The translations under genes and the position numbers were made by a program. Positions 45,304 to 54,571 of a DNA stretch of 64,000 bases are shown here, one piece after another (within the stretch, counting starts at the first letter, position 1; each line of letters starts with the position of its first letter). The notes beneath the pieces are model-generated. The model did no database searches. It was not told where the DNA came from and saw only the letters and a program-made list of their open reading frames with translations. The DNA is from Schistocerca nitens. Lineage: Eukaryota > Arthropoda > Insecta > Orthoptera > Acrididae. Where the stretch lies: NCBI RefSeq assembly GCF_023898315.1, contig NC_064619.1, forward strand, positions 303,776,150-303,840,149, written 5' to 3'.

Positions 45304-46296
45304 ATGTGTAGGGACTGTGGTTGTTGTGAGCGGACGCAAGGAGAATTGGCCACTCTTCGGGGGCAGGTGGAGACTTTGTCTGTTAGGCTCATCGAGCTCG
45401 AGGCGCAGGCGTCGGCTCGTAGTGGCGTTGGGGCAACTGTGGTGAGACCTATGCCTACTTCGGTGGCCTTGGAATCACATGGAACCCCTGATGTCGCTGC
45501 GTCTTCCGGCAGTGAGCATCTTACCGGTCAGCCATCACTCCAGGGTGAATGGCGGACAGTGGTGGGCTCGCGCGTGCCTGGCCGAAAGGCGAAGGTGGGA
45601 TCTGGCCGCGTGGCAGCTGCCTTACCCCTTTCCAACAGGTACGGGGTGCTTCCTAGTGGTGATGACATCGTTTCCGAGCCACCACAGGATGCCTCGCCTG
45701 TTGGGCCAGTGGCCGATTCTCCGGCAAGGTCCCGACAGTCACAGAGGGCGGGCCTATTAGTTATAGGGAGCTCCAACGTTAGGCGGGTTATGGAGCCCCT
45801 CAGGAAAATAGCGGGTAGGTCGGGGAAGAATGCCAGTGTGCACTCGGTGTGCTTGCCGGGGGGTCTCGTCCGTAATGTGGAGGAGGCCCTTCCGGCAGCT
45901 CTTGAACGCACTGGGTGTGACCGGCTGCAGATAGTAGCACATGTCGGAACGAATGACGCCTGCCGCTTGGGTTCTGAGGCCATCCTTGGTTCCTTCCGGC
46001 GGCTGGCTGATTTGGTGAAGACAACCAGCATCGCACGCGGAGTGCAAGCTGAGCTTAATATCTGCAGCATAGTGCCCAGAGTCGATCGCGGTCCTCTGGT
46101 TTGGAGCCGTGTGGAGGGTCTAAACCAGAGGCTCAGACGACTCTGCGACTATAATGGTTGCAAATTCATCGACCTCCGTCATTGGGTGGAGAACTGTAGG
46201 GCCCCCCTAGACAGGTCAGGCGTGCACTACACACCGGAAGCAGCTACTAGGGTAGCAGAGTACGTGTGGCGTGCACACGGGGGTTTTTTAGGTTAG
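45304..46296 (+). CDS. LINE ORF1 with SGNH-esterase-like domain (330 aa)
   Basis: ORF1 protein of the CR1-like LINE, expected to bind element RNA in the retrotransposition particle. It begins MCRDCGCCERTQGELATLRG: a Cys-rich start followed by a short coiled coil (about residues 10-38, heptad-like leucines). A low-complexity linker spans about 40-148. Residues 150-320 form an SGNH-hydrolase-like domain: block I LLVIGSSNVRRV (candidate nucleophile in GSS, 155-157), block III HVGTNDA (215-218) and block V DRSGVHYTP (D303, H308). Esterase-type ORF1 domains are established in CR1-like elements; their role is not settled. The ATG at 45304 is the first in frame. The stop at 46294 overlaps ORF2. Confidence 0.88.
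   Translation: MCRDCGCCERTQGELATLRGQVETLSVRLIELEAQASARSGVGATVVRPMPTSVALESHGTPDVAASSGSEHLTGQPSLQGEWRTVVGSRVPGRKAKVGSGRVAAALPLSNRYGVLPSGDDIVSEPPQDASPVGPVADSPARSRQSQRAGLLVIGSSNVRRVMEPLRKIAGRSGKNASVHSVCLPGGLVRNVEEALPAALERTGCDRLQIVAHVGTNDACRLGSEAILGSFRRLADLVKTTSIARGVQAELNICSIVPRVDRGPLVWSRVEGLNQRLRRLCDYNGCKFIDLRHWVENCRAPLDRSGVHYTPEAATRVAEYVWRAHGGFLG
46284..46290 (+). promoter_or_regulatory. Candidate -1 ribosomal frameshift site T TTT TTA
   Basis: In the ORF1 frame the codons are GGT TTT TTA GGT TAG (46282-46296). T46284 with TTT and TTA makes the canonical X XXY YYZ slippery heptamer in correct phase, one sense codon before the ORF1 stop. A slip of -1 leads into ORF2 (AGG TTA GAG GGA). ORF2 has no ATG before its endonuclease domain. 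A G/C-rich stretch (GAGGGACCCCCCCTTGGG, 46296 on) follows at about the spacing where a stimulatory structure would lie. Inferred, not shown experimentally. Confidence 0.65.
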
Positions 46297-49119
46297 AGGG
46301 ACCCCCCCTTGGGCGAAACGATAAAATACCTGACGGCTTACCAGAGAGAACATCAGCATCGTTGATAAAGAACGTCCGTCCTCAGAGACCAAAAACAGGA
46401 AAAGTTAACGTAATATTGGTAAACTGCAGGAGTATCCAGGGCAAGGTTCCTGAATTAGTATCGCTTATTGAAGGAAATAGTGCGCATATAGTATTAGGAA
46501 CGGAAAGTTGGTTAAAACCGGAAGTGAACAGTAACGAAATCCTAGACACAGAATGGAATATATACCGCAAGGATAGGATAAACGCCAATGGTGGAGGAGT
46601 ATTTATAGCAGTAAAGAATTCAATAATATCCAGTGAAGTTATTAGCGAATGCGAATGTGAAATAATCTGGGTTAAGTTAAGTATCAAAGGTGGGTCAGAT
46701 ATGATAGTCGGATGCTTCTATAGACCACCTGCATCAGCAACCGTAGTAGTTGAGCGCCTCAGAGAGAACCTGCAGAACGTCGTGAAGAAGTTTCGTGATC
46801 ATACTATTGTAATAGGGGGAGACTTCAATCTACCAGGTATAGAATGGGATAGTCACACAATCAGAACTGGAGCCAGGGACAGAGACTCTTGTGACATTAT
46901 CCTGACTGCCTTATCCGAGAATTACTTCGAGCAGATAGTTAGAGAACCAACTCGTGAAGCTAACGTTTTAGACCTCATAGCAACAAATAGACCGGAACTT
47001 TTCGACTCCGTGAATGTAGAAGAGGGTATCAGTGATCATAAGTCAGTGGTTGCATCAATGACTACAAGTGTAATAAGAAATGTCAAGAAAGGAAGGAAAA
47101 TATATTTGCTTAACAAGAGTGATAGGGCACAAATCGCAGAATATCTGAGTGACCACCATCAAACGTTCATTTCTGAGGAAGAGGATGTGGAACAAAAATG
47201 GAAAAAATTCAGAAACATCGTCCAGTACGCCTTAGATAAGTTCGTACCGACTAAGGTCCAAAGCGAGGGGAAAGATCCACCGTGGTATAACAATCATGTA
47301 CGAAAGGTACTACGGAAACAAAGAAAGCTTCATCATAGGTTTAAGAGTAGTCGAATCATAGCTGATAAGGAAAAGCTGAACGAAGCGAAAAAGAGCGTAA
47401 AGAGAGCAATGAGAGAAGCATTCAACGAATTCGAACATAAAACATTGGCAAACAATCTAAACAAGAACCCTAAAAAGTTTTGGTCATATGTAAAATCGGT
47501 AAGCGGATCTAAATCCCCTATTCAGTCACTCGTTGACCACGATGGCACCGAAACAGAGGACGACCGAAGAAAGGCAGAAATACTGAATTCAGTGTTCCGA
47601 AACTGTTTCACTGCGGAAAATCGTAACACGGTCCCTGACTTCAGCCGTCGCACGGACGCCAAAATGGAAAATATTGAAATAAACGATATCGGAATTGAAA
47701 AACAACTGCTATCACTTAGTAGCGGAAAAGCATCCGGACCCGACGAGATACCCGTAAGATTCTACAGTGATTATGCTAAAGAACTTGCCCCCTTTCTATC
47801 AGCAATTTATCGTAGATCTCTGGAAGAACGTAAAGTACCTAGCGACTGGAAGAAAGCGCAGGTCGTTCCCATTTTCAAGAAGGGTCATAAATCAGATGCG
47901 AATAATTATAGGCCTATTTCGCTTACGTCAATCTGTTGTAGAATAATGGAACATGTTTTATGTTCTCGTATTATGACGTTCTTAGATAATACAAATCTCC
48001 TTCATCATAACCAACATGGATTCCGCAAACAGAGATCATGTGAAACTCAGCTCGCCCTATTTGTCCAAGAAATTCACAGTGCCGTAGACACTGGCGAGCA
48101 GATTGATGCCGTATTCCTGGACTTCAGGAAGGCATTTGATACGGTTCCGCACTTACGTTTAGTGAAAAAAATACGAGCTTACGGAATATCGGACCAGGTT
48201 TGTGATTGGATTCAGGATTTCCTAGAAGAAAGAACACAACATGTCATTCTTAACGGTTCAAAATCTGCAGATGTAGAGGTAATTTCGGGAGTACCGCAAG
48301 GAAGCGTGATAGGACCTTTATTGTTTACAATATACATAAATGACTTAGTTGACAACATCGGTAGCTCCGTGAGGCTATTTGCAGATGACACGGTTGTCTA
48401 CAAGAAAGTAGCAACATCGGAAGACTCGTACGTACTCCAGGAAGACCTGCAGAGGATTAATGAATGGTGCGACAGCTGGCAGCTTTCCCTAAACGTAGAT
48501 AAATGTAATATAATGCGCATACATAGGGGCAGAAATCCATTCCAGTACGATTATGCCATAGGTGGTAAATCATTGGAAGCGGTAACGACCGTAAAATACT
48601 TAGGAGTTACTATCCGGAGCGATCTGAAGTGGAATGATCACATAAAACAAATAGTGGGAAAAGCAGGCGCCAGGTTGAGATTCATAGGAAGAATTCTAAG
48701 AAAATGTAACTCATCGACGAAAGAAGTAGCTTACAAAACGCTTGTTCGTCCGATTCTTGAGTATTGCTCATCAGTATGGGACCCTTACCAGGTTGGATTA
48801 ATAGAAGATCCAGCGAAAACCAGCGCGATTCGTCATGGGGACATTTAGTCAGCGCGAGAGCGTTACGGAGATGCTGAACAAGCTCCAGTGGCGGACACTT
48901 CAAGAAAGGCGTTACACAATACGGAGAGGTTTATTATCGAAATTACGAGAGAGCACATTCCGAGAAGAGATGGGCAACATATTACTACCGCCCACATATA
49001 TCTCGCGTAATGATCACAACGAAAAGATCCGAGAAATTAGAGCAAATACGGAGACTTACAAGCAGTCGTTCTTCCCACGCACAATTCGTGAATGGAACAG
49101 GGAAGGGGGGATCAGATAG
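46290..49119 (+). CDS. LINE ORF2: AP endonuclease and reverse transcriptase, one frameshift
   Basis: Enzyme for target-primed reverse transcription. The frame is open from about 46266 (a GTG, not ATG) to 48848. Endonuclease motifs: VNCRSI, GTESWL, GGDFNLPGIEW, VLDLIATN and SDHKSV. RT motifs: VPIFKKGHKSDANNYRPISL, HGFRKQRSCETQL, DAVFLDFRKAFDTVPH, GVPQGSVIGPLLF and LFADDTVVY (both Asp intact). Near 48805 a small indel sends the frame to a stop at 48846; the true C-terminus continues in another frame from about 48806 (KIQRKPARFVMGTFSQRESV) to FFPRTIREWNREGG and the stop at 49117-49119. With that one indel the protein lacks its last 100 or so residues. Likely expressed by -1 frameshifting from ORF1. 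Confidence 0.88.
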
Positions 49120-49170
49120 TGGTACAATAAGTACCCTCCGCCACACACCGTAAGGTGGCTCGCGGAGTAT

Positions 49171-49190
49171 AGATGTAGATGTAGATGTAG
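49171..49190 (+). repeat. (GATGTA)n 3' tail of the LINE
   Basis: Three to four units of GATGTA end the element. The same hexamer, in reverse, ends the fragment at 11757-11773, so this tail is a property of the family and not of the target. Confidence 0.85.
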
Positions 49191-49194
49191 ACTG

Positions 49195-49494
49195 GATATT
49201 CGAAGTGTACGTGGCTGCAACACTACGGTTGTCCAGCTCACTTGTCCCATGTTACAACTCAAATACTGAATGAGAACTTTCCTGGACGCTGGATAGGACG
49301 AAATTCTGTTGTCAAATGGTCTGCAAGGTCCCCCGATTTGACTACTCTCGATTTCTTTCTTTGGATACAACTGAAAGATGCAGTCCATGACGAAGCCCCA
49401 CCTATGCCAGACGAAATATGCCGTCGAATCGCCAGTGCATGCTCTACCATGTCATCCACTGTAATTACATCTGTTCACTGTTCTTTCGAATGAC
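49195..49494 (+). pseudogene. DUF4817/DDE transposase, C-terminal part
   Basis: Continues the gene interrupted at 44973: WLQHYGCPAHLSHVTTQI, then ENFPGRWIGRNSVVKWSARS and DLTTLDFFLWIQLKDAVHDE (third catalytic region), ending EICRRIASACSTM. In the QHDG block the catalytic Asp has become Tyr (QHYG). An additional frame change is needed just after the junction. The enzyme would be dead even without the LINE. Confidence 0.82.
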
Positions 49495-49499
49495 GGTTC

Positions 49500-50339
49500 C
49501 AAATATGTCCATGGTCAATGAACACATGCTCGAATAAAGATAACGTTATTTTTTGGAAAGCATAATGTATATTATGTAGTTTGGTGGTCATAAAATCATT
49601 GTTAGTAAACCGTTTATTTCATTTACGTGTGCACGAAATTACATTGCAATGTCAAATAAGTCGACGGCGTGTATTGCACGTAGCTGGTAACACTGTTATT
49701 AAGCGTTTACGTTCAGCATGAAACGACCTTTCGTTAAGAAGAATATTTTTTTGCGGTGTACAGGTGGTCACCAAAGTATTTTTAATAAAATGTAAAGTTC
49801 AACGAATGTCTCCCATGTGATATAATTTACAGCAGAGTAGGTAGAGACAGTTTTCTGACTATTTTATCTCTTTAGTAGAAAATAAAATAAAATAAAATAA
49901 AATAAACAGCCTACAGCCAAGTACAGGAAAAGAGAGGTCAAATCTTCCTTCTAACATTTAGATATTCAACTCAGTAGTTGCTTTTTGGTGGGTGGAAGAC
50001 CTCTTTAGTTTTAAAAAATGGTCAGTTGATTTCTCTGTTTCAGCTCATGTAAATATGAGAGGATATACAAATGTGAAGTAGTTTTCCTAAGCCCTTTGTC
50101 ATGCGCTAGATTCCAGTGTATGTCGTGTTTCCATATACAACAATCCTAGGCGAACCTGCATCTAGGTAGGAAGTTGGTCCAAGGGGAAACAAAGCTTTAT
50201 TCTCGTAGTGCAAGCTTATTTTACGGTATACAACTACGTAACCCGGTCCAAGACGCCTGCTTGGCAGTGTTTGCACCACAAATACCGTTTCCGGCCACTG
50301 TGCTATCTCATTTTAGGACATTGTTCGAATTATTTTACG
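49500..50339. other. Non-coding interior of the long-TIR transposon
   Basis: No frame with a motif. Contains (AAAAT)n-type sequence at about 49880-49905. Confidence 0.5.
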
Positions 50340-50600
50340 ACAGGTTTCAGCGTCAACATTAACAAACGCTATATCACTGTAATTGTCTTCTCATGCGCTA
50401 TCGAACGTAGTTATACAAAGTATACGGTTCCATTAAAAAAAAAAAAGTACTTTCTCCAATATCTCATTTGATACCAGCGCTAAAAATATTAACCATACAA
50501 AATCATACGTGCCCCTCGACGCTCAAACATTTGCCGAAAACAGCGTTTCGATATGTGTAACCGTTCACGAAATAAAAGGAGCGTTACGTGACTCACCCTG
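50340..50600 (-). repeat. Right long terminal inverted repeat
   Basis: Inverse of 43844-44110. Ends ACTCACCCTG, then TA (50601-50602). Confidence 0.85.
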
Positions 50601-50602
50601 TA

Positions 50603-51203
50603 TATTTATGATTTGCCACTCTTTAGTCATGAAGATGCAAAGCTTGTTATTTTTACTAGTGATACAAGTATAGTAATCACACCCAAGAAAAAAGAATTAG
50701 CTAAGGATTGGACTGGATTGGGTTGTTTGGGGGAGGAGACCAGACAGGGAGGTCATCGGTCTCATCGGATTAGGGAAGGACGGGGAAGGAACTCGGCCGT
50801 GCCCTTTCAAAGGAACCATCCCGGCATTTGCCTGGAGCGATTTAGGGAAATCACGGAAAACGTAAATCAGGACGGTCGGACGCGGGATTGAACCGTCGTC
50901 CTCCCGAATGCGAGTCCAGTGTGCTAGCCACTGCGCCACCTCGCTCGGTGAATTAGCTAAGGAAATTGTAAATAACGTCTTTCAGGAAATTATTAAGTGG
51001 CTCTCTGCAAATCGACTCTCACTAAATTTTCAGAAAACTTAGTATATACATTTCTATATAGCCAGAAACAGATCTGACAAACATATAAGTAAATTAGCCT
51101 ACTGTGCCTATTTCCATTCACTGCTCTCATATGGGATCATATTTTGGGGTAATTCATCATTAAGAGAAAAAGTATTCACTACACAAAAGTGTATGATCAT
51201 AAA
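50603..51203 (+). pseudogene. Outer LINE, 3' portion
   Basis: Continues the LINE interrupted at 43843: YDLPLFSHEDAKLVIF, then TSDTSIVI where an A-D-D-T-S motif is expected (second catalytic region damaged), KELAKEIVNNVFQEIIKWLS after removal of the SINE, and YCAYFHSLLSYGIIFWGNSS near 51095-51155. It stops near 51203 without a visible tail. Inactive. Confidence 0.8.
50708..50949 (-). mobile_element. tRNA-derived SINE (second family), full length
   Basis: On the element strand: tRNA-like head CCGAGCGAGGTGGCGCAGTG (A box), B box GGTTCAATCCC, then a body with TTTCCCTAAATCGCTCCAGG and GAAAGGGCACGGCCGAG, and a CCAATCCAATCC-type end. Flanked by the 14-bp duplication GAATTAGCTAAGGA (50694-50707 and 50950-50963). 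Same body as the truncated copy at 8967-9181. It splits the outer LINE's RT. Confidence 0.92.
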
Positions 51204-51204
51204 C

Positions 51205-51348
51205 AGATCGCGCAAACCTGTCCGATCTTAACGCGAACACAGCTGTGGCTTCTGCAGTGTTGAAACGTGCATACACACTCATTCGAGATGATCGGCGGAT
51301 CACAGTCAAATAACTCGCTGCGCAACTGGACGTCTCTGTTTGAGATGC
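51205..51348 (+). pseudogene. Mariner-like transposase remnant, N-terminal piece
   Basis: Translates to a DNA-binding segment, IRDDRRITVK then LAAQLDVSV with an in-frame stop between, matching the helix-turn-helix of mariner/SETMAR-type transposases. Interrupted at 51349-51351 by a Harbinger-like element; the rest is at 52071. Confidence 0.6.
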
Positions 51349-51351
51349 TAA

Positions 51352-52067
51352 GGCCCGTTTCAAAATGGGACACTTTTGACAGTCACCAGCGACGGTCACC
51401 GACAGAGATGCATTCGTTTGAACTGGCGCGTTCACACGAGGATACTGCACTGACTCACGGAGCCACTGTGACCCAGCAGTAACTCATCCTCGCCACGTGT
51501 GACGGACAAGGTCACTGTGTTAACAGCATTCACTGCCTGACATGCATTAGTTTGAATTGGAATGTCACACTGGGACACTGATCACAGACACAGCGCTGCA
51601 GATTTTCCAACCTACAGCGAGTCATTTCTGAGACAGCGACGCGGAATATTCATTGTACACTACACTGTACATACTGTAGCCTTGAGTTTAGATTTGAGTA
51701 ACATAGAAGATTTTGTAAGTGTAGTAGAAAGCTGTCCTGCTATTTGGGATGTGAAAAGCGATGACTGTGGCAACAAAGTGATGAAAACGATTGCGTGGCA
51801 AGAAATTATAACGAAGTTTGTGCCTTATTTCAAAGAGAAGAGCATGGATAAGAAAAACAAAATTGGTAAGTTTTATATTCTTCTTTCCAATTTAATGCCT
51901 TATTTTTCGGACCATAAAAGGCCAGCGAAATTTAGTTGAGTCCATTTCACTAATTAATCAGTTGGCAATACCTTCGGTGTCGGACAGCAGTGATCCGAGA
52001 GTGTTCGCCACAGTCACTGGTGACCATCACTGGCGACCGTCACCAGTGTCCCAGTGTGAAACGGGCC
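51352..52067 (+). mobile_element. PIF/Harbinger-like element, internally deleted (716 bp)
   Basis: Terminal inverted repeats: the left end begins GGCCCGTTTCAAAATGGGAC and the right end is the inverse of GGCCCGTTTCACACTGGGAC. The flanking 3-bp duplication is TAA (51349-51351 and 52068-52070), as in PIF/Harbinger (TWA). Sub-terminal CACCAGTGACGGTCACC-type repeats extend the pairing. It has no transposase, only a MADF exon, so it would depend on a full copy elsewhere. Confidence 0.85.
51562..51939 (+). CDS. MADF-domain exon in the Harbinger-like element
   Basis: A 125-codon frame; residues about 47-102 form a MADF (Myb/SANT-like) DNA-binding domain: IEDFVSVVESCPAIWDVKSD and KTIAWQEIITKFVPYF, with the spaced Trp residues of the fold. 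PIF/Harbinger elements carry a second protein of Myb/MADF type that helps the transposase bind DNA. The domain ends at a strong splice donor (ATTG|GTAAGT, GT at 51866), so the last 24 codons are probably intron read-through. A host gene fragment carried by the element is a possible alternative. The true start may be downstream of the first Met. Confidence 0.65.
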   Translation: MSHWDTDHRHSAADFPTYSESFLRQRRGIFIVHYTVHTVALSLDLSNIEDFVSVVESCPAIWDVKSDDCGNKVMKTIAWQEIITKFVPYFKEKSMDKKNKIGKFYILLSNLMPYFSDHKRPAKFS

Positions 52068-52070
52068 TAA

Positions 52071-52535
52071 CACTCACGTCCACTAGTTGTGGTACTCAAA
52101 GGTGTGTGCGCGCTTTATTCCTCGCCGCCTAACAGAAAAGCACGAGGAGTAAAGAAAGGTCATCTGTGCAAACGAACTTCTCTTTCCCCAAGACCATGCA
52201 AGGCTTCAAACAAGTCTGCGCGCCCGATAGCAGCTCACAAAATTTTACTGGACTGTTCTTCCTCATCCACACTACACCTCAGATCTCACAACTTCCTACT
52301 TCCACTTGTTTGACCCAACGAAGGATGCACTCCGCGGGAAGCAGCAGGACGTTGGCTCCAATATCGACCACCAGAGTGGTATCACACGGCATATAGGCCC
52401 TCCCAGTAATTTGGAGTAAGGCAGTCGCATTGGAGGGAAATTACGTTGTAAAATACAATTTTTTAGCCAAAAGAGTGGGAAATAATATGGTGCATTGGAA
52501 TCCTGAATAAAATCAACCTACTTTCAGAAAAAAAT
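52071..52535 (+). pseudogene. Mariner-like transposase remnant, C-terminal piece
   Basis: Continues the piece at 51205: YSKVCARFIPRRLTEKHEE near 52095-52150, then a long divergent stretch, then NFLLPLV and KDALRGKQQ-type blocks near 52300-52345 (the conserved region around the third catalytic residue in mariner proteins). Internally deleted and frameshifted. Confidence 0.55.
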
Positions 52536-52569
52536 ATGTTACGTTGCATATTGAACGTCCCTCGTATTA

Positions 52570-52785
52570 AGATTGTCCGCAAGGGTCCCAACCGCAGTAT
52601 CTTTCTAACCGAAGGGGTCCGGGTGCGATTCCCAACCGAGACGAAGAGTTTCTCCGCTCGGGGACTGGGTATGTTTTGTCCTTACATTCGCATCGTCGTT
52701 ACGCACACGAAAGTAGTCTCAGACACACTGTCGTACCATATTTTCACTACTGAGATGACTGTATGGGCACAAACCGAAAAACAAT
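52570..52785 (+). mobile_element. SINE-like sequence (third type), uncertain
   Basis: GTCCGGGTGCGATTCCCAACC near 52618-52638 resembles a pol III B box region, preceded by a tRNA-like CCGCAGTATCTTTCTAACCG and followed by GGGGACTGGGTATGTTTTGT. It ends near an A-rich stretch at 52785-52815. No target duplication found and no second copy in the window. Confidence 0.4.
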
Positions 52786-52885
52786 GAAATAAAAAAAATT
52801 AAAAATTAAATAAAAAGCTACAGTTTCCTAGGACGTCAGCTGCACTCCAACACGACTAAGTATGATAGGTTGCCGTGCAAACAGA

Positions 52886-53458
52886 TGTCAGCCGCCAAAG
52901 TAATATCACTGACCAGAGTACATAACACCCAAGTCTATGCCTGTGGAAGGCTCCGCACAAAATTCTTGGCACGAGCATTGCCAACTGATGCGACCGTATT
53001 GCCACTAGCAGTGCTGCAGCACGAACTATTTTCTCTACGCCGGGTATATGCTCGCCGGAGAGCAGAAGAGTACCCTTCCACTTAGCGTGTATTTAAGCGA
53101 TCACCCAGTTATGGATGCAGTGCAAGTACAAATGGACAATAAATTACAAACTGGACATAATCTCTCAGAGAGAACCTTCTTACTTGGACTTAGCCTCAGA
53201 GGTTAACTATCTAGTGGATAAAGCGGGACTGTGAGTGAATAACTACTGTTCAGACTTGGCACTTCAATTGAACTCAGTATTTCTTCTTGAAGCTTTGAGT
53301 GAGAAGATTAATTTCTCGAGTGAATCCGTTATAAGGACTCTGCATTCGACCAGTTACTGTATTGTGATTAACTGTACGAACAGTGACTTTAATAAAATTA
53401 TGTTTTTACTATTCGCTGCCTGGAAATATTAGTGCGTGTTGTTCCACTTCTGGTCACA
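52886..53458 (+). repeat. Possible solo LTR
   Basis: Starts TGTCAGCCGCCAAAG and ends CACTTCTGGTCACA. Has a TATTTAAG box at about 53089 and AATAAAATTATG at about 53392, in promoter and polyadenylation positions for an LTR. No target duplication seen and no internal region adjacent. Confidence 0.3.
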
Positions 53459-53492
53459 CCGTAAGTTAATTCTGCATATGTCGTTCAGCTCT

Positions 53493-53641
53493 CTGGAACC
53501 GCGTGACTGCTACGGTCGCAGGTTCGAATCCGGCCTCGGGCATGGACGTGTGTGATGTCCTTAGGTTAGTTAGGTTTAAGTAGTTCTAAGTTCTAGGGGA
53601 CCGATGACCTCAGCAGTTAAGTCCCATAGTGCTCAGAGCCA
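53493..53641 (+). mobile_element. 5'-truncated SINE (main family)
   Basis: Retains the B box GGTTCGAATCC and tail. Flanked by TCGTTCAGCTCT (53481-53492) and TCGTTCACCTCT (53642-53653), a 12-bp duplication with one mismatch. Confidence 0.9.
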
Positions 53642-53653
53642 TCGTTCACCTCT

Positions 53654-54346
53654 ATCCAAGATAACTTGCTATATCCTTCCCTTTCAAAATATCTTCAGTC
53701 CAGTCACAAACTTTGCTTGACGCTCCATACAATTATGTTTCTTATAATAAATGTATATATACTACTGAGTCTATGTTTTTCGGAAAACGAGGAATACAGC
53801 ATATACCTGACTGCCTTCATCCATGGTTTTCAGTATACCATGTGAGAAAAGTGCGAGCTGCCTTTCGTATGATCTATGTTTTCGGAATCCATGCTGATCG
53901 GCATCGAGCACGTCATTCTGTCGAAACATATCTTTAAGTTTGATTCAGAACATTTTCTACGATTCTGTAACAAGAATCTGTCGAGGACACAGGACAGTAA
54001 TTTTGTAGATCACTCTTCTTGTAGACGGATGAGACCTGGAATTTCTTCCAGATATTGGGCACTGACAGCTTTTACATACGACCATGTGCCTAAAGGTCCC
54101 AGATCTTCCTTCCCTGCTCCTCATTTAATCTGTTCCAACCGGATATTTTGCAGCTGGAAGAGAGGGCCTCAGTGACATCCCCAGAGTTCTTCTCACAACA
54201 CACCCCTCAGTATAACCATTTGCTACAACTCCCACAATGTATTCCATTACTTACCTCCCTACGACAACTTCCACAGTTTCCACTCTTGGTCAAACTGAAA
54301 TACCCATAGAAAAGAAAAAACTCTAAGTATGTGAAATTAAAAGAAT
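53654..54346. other. Unrecognised sequence
   Basis: No element assigned. Plus frames at 53713-54175 lack motifs. Confidence 0.4.
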
Positions 54347-54357
54347 TTTTTGAGATG

Positions 54358-54560
54358 GTTCAAATGGTTCAAATGGCTCTGAGCACTATGGGACTCAACT
54401 GCTGAGGTCATTAGTCCCCTAGAACTTAGAACTAGTTAAACCTAACTAACCTAAGGACATCACACACATCCATGCCCGAGGCAGGATTCGAACCTGCGAC
54501 CGTAGCGGTCTCGTGGTTCCAGACTGCAGCGCCTAGAACCGCACGGCCACTTCGGCCGGC
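54358..54560 (-). mobile_element. tRNA-derived SINE (main family)
   Basis: Full length, with a duplicated GGTTCAAAT at its 3' end (54358-54377). Flanked by the perfect 11-bp duplication TTTTTGAGATG (54347-54357 and 54561-54571). Confidence 0.92.
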
Positions 54561-54571
54561 TTTTTGAGATG

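Larger units (their letters stand above)
44974..49190 (+). mobile_element. Nearly intact CR1-like LINE (4217 bp)
   Basis: Non-LTR retrotransposon inserted in a transposase gene. The 5' end is at 44974 and the 3' end is a (GATGTA)n tail at 49171-49190. ACTG occurs on both sides (44970-44973 and 49191-49194); joining the flanks gives EEVTLDIRS, which fits the transposase. It has a 5' leader of about 330 bp, ORF1 (330 aa), ORF2 in the -1 frame and a 70-bp 3' untranslated region. One frameshift near 48805 is the only coding defect that I find. Related fragments are at 11755-11850 and 14580-16300. Clade (CR1/L2 group) is inferred from the esterase-type ORF1. Confidence 0.9.
43844..50600 (+). mobile_element. 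Long-TIR DNA transposon containing a CR1-like LINE
   Basis: Terminal inverted repeats of about 260 bp (43844 to about 44110 and about 50340-50600) begin TAGGGTGAGTTATGTAAC and the inverse of CAGGGTGAGTCACGTAAC, and match imperfectly throughout. TA flanks both sides (43842-43843 and 50601-50602). Removing the element restores the outer LINE frame as FLIYIYDLP. Without the nested LINE the element is about 2.5 kb. It encodes an IS630/Tc1-like transposase with a DUF4817-type helix-turn-helix, now broken. Confidence 0.9.

Noticed and set aside
45528..46070. 180-codon minus-strand ORF over LINE ORF1
   Set aside because: Shadow of ORF1; no motif, Pro/Ser/Arg-rich.
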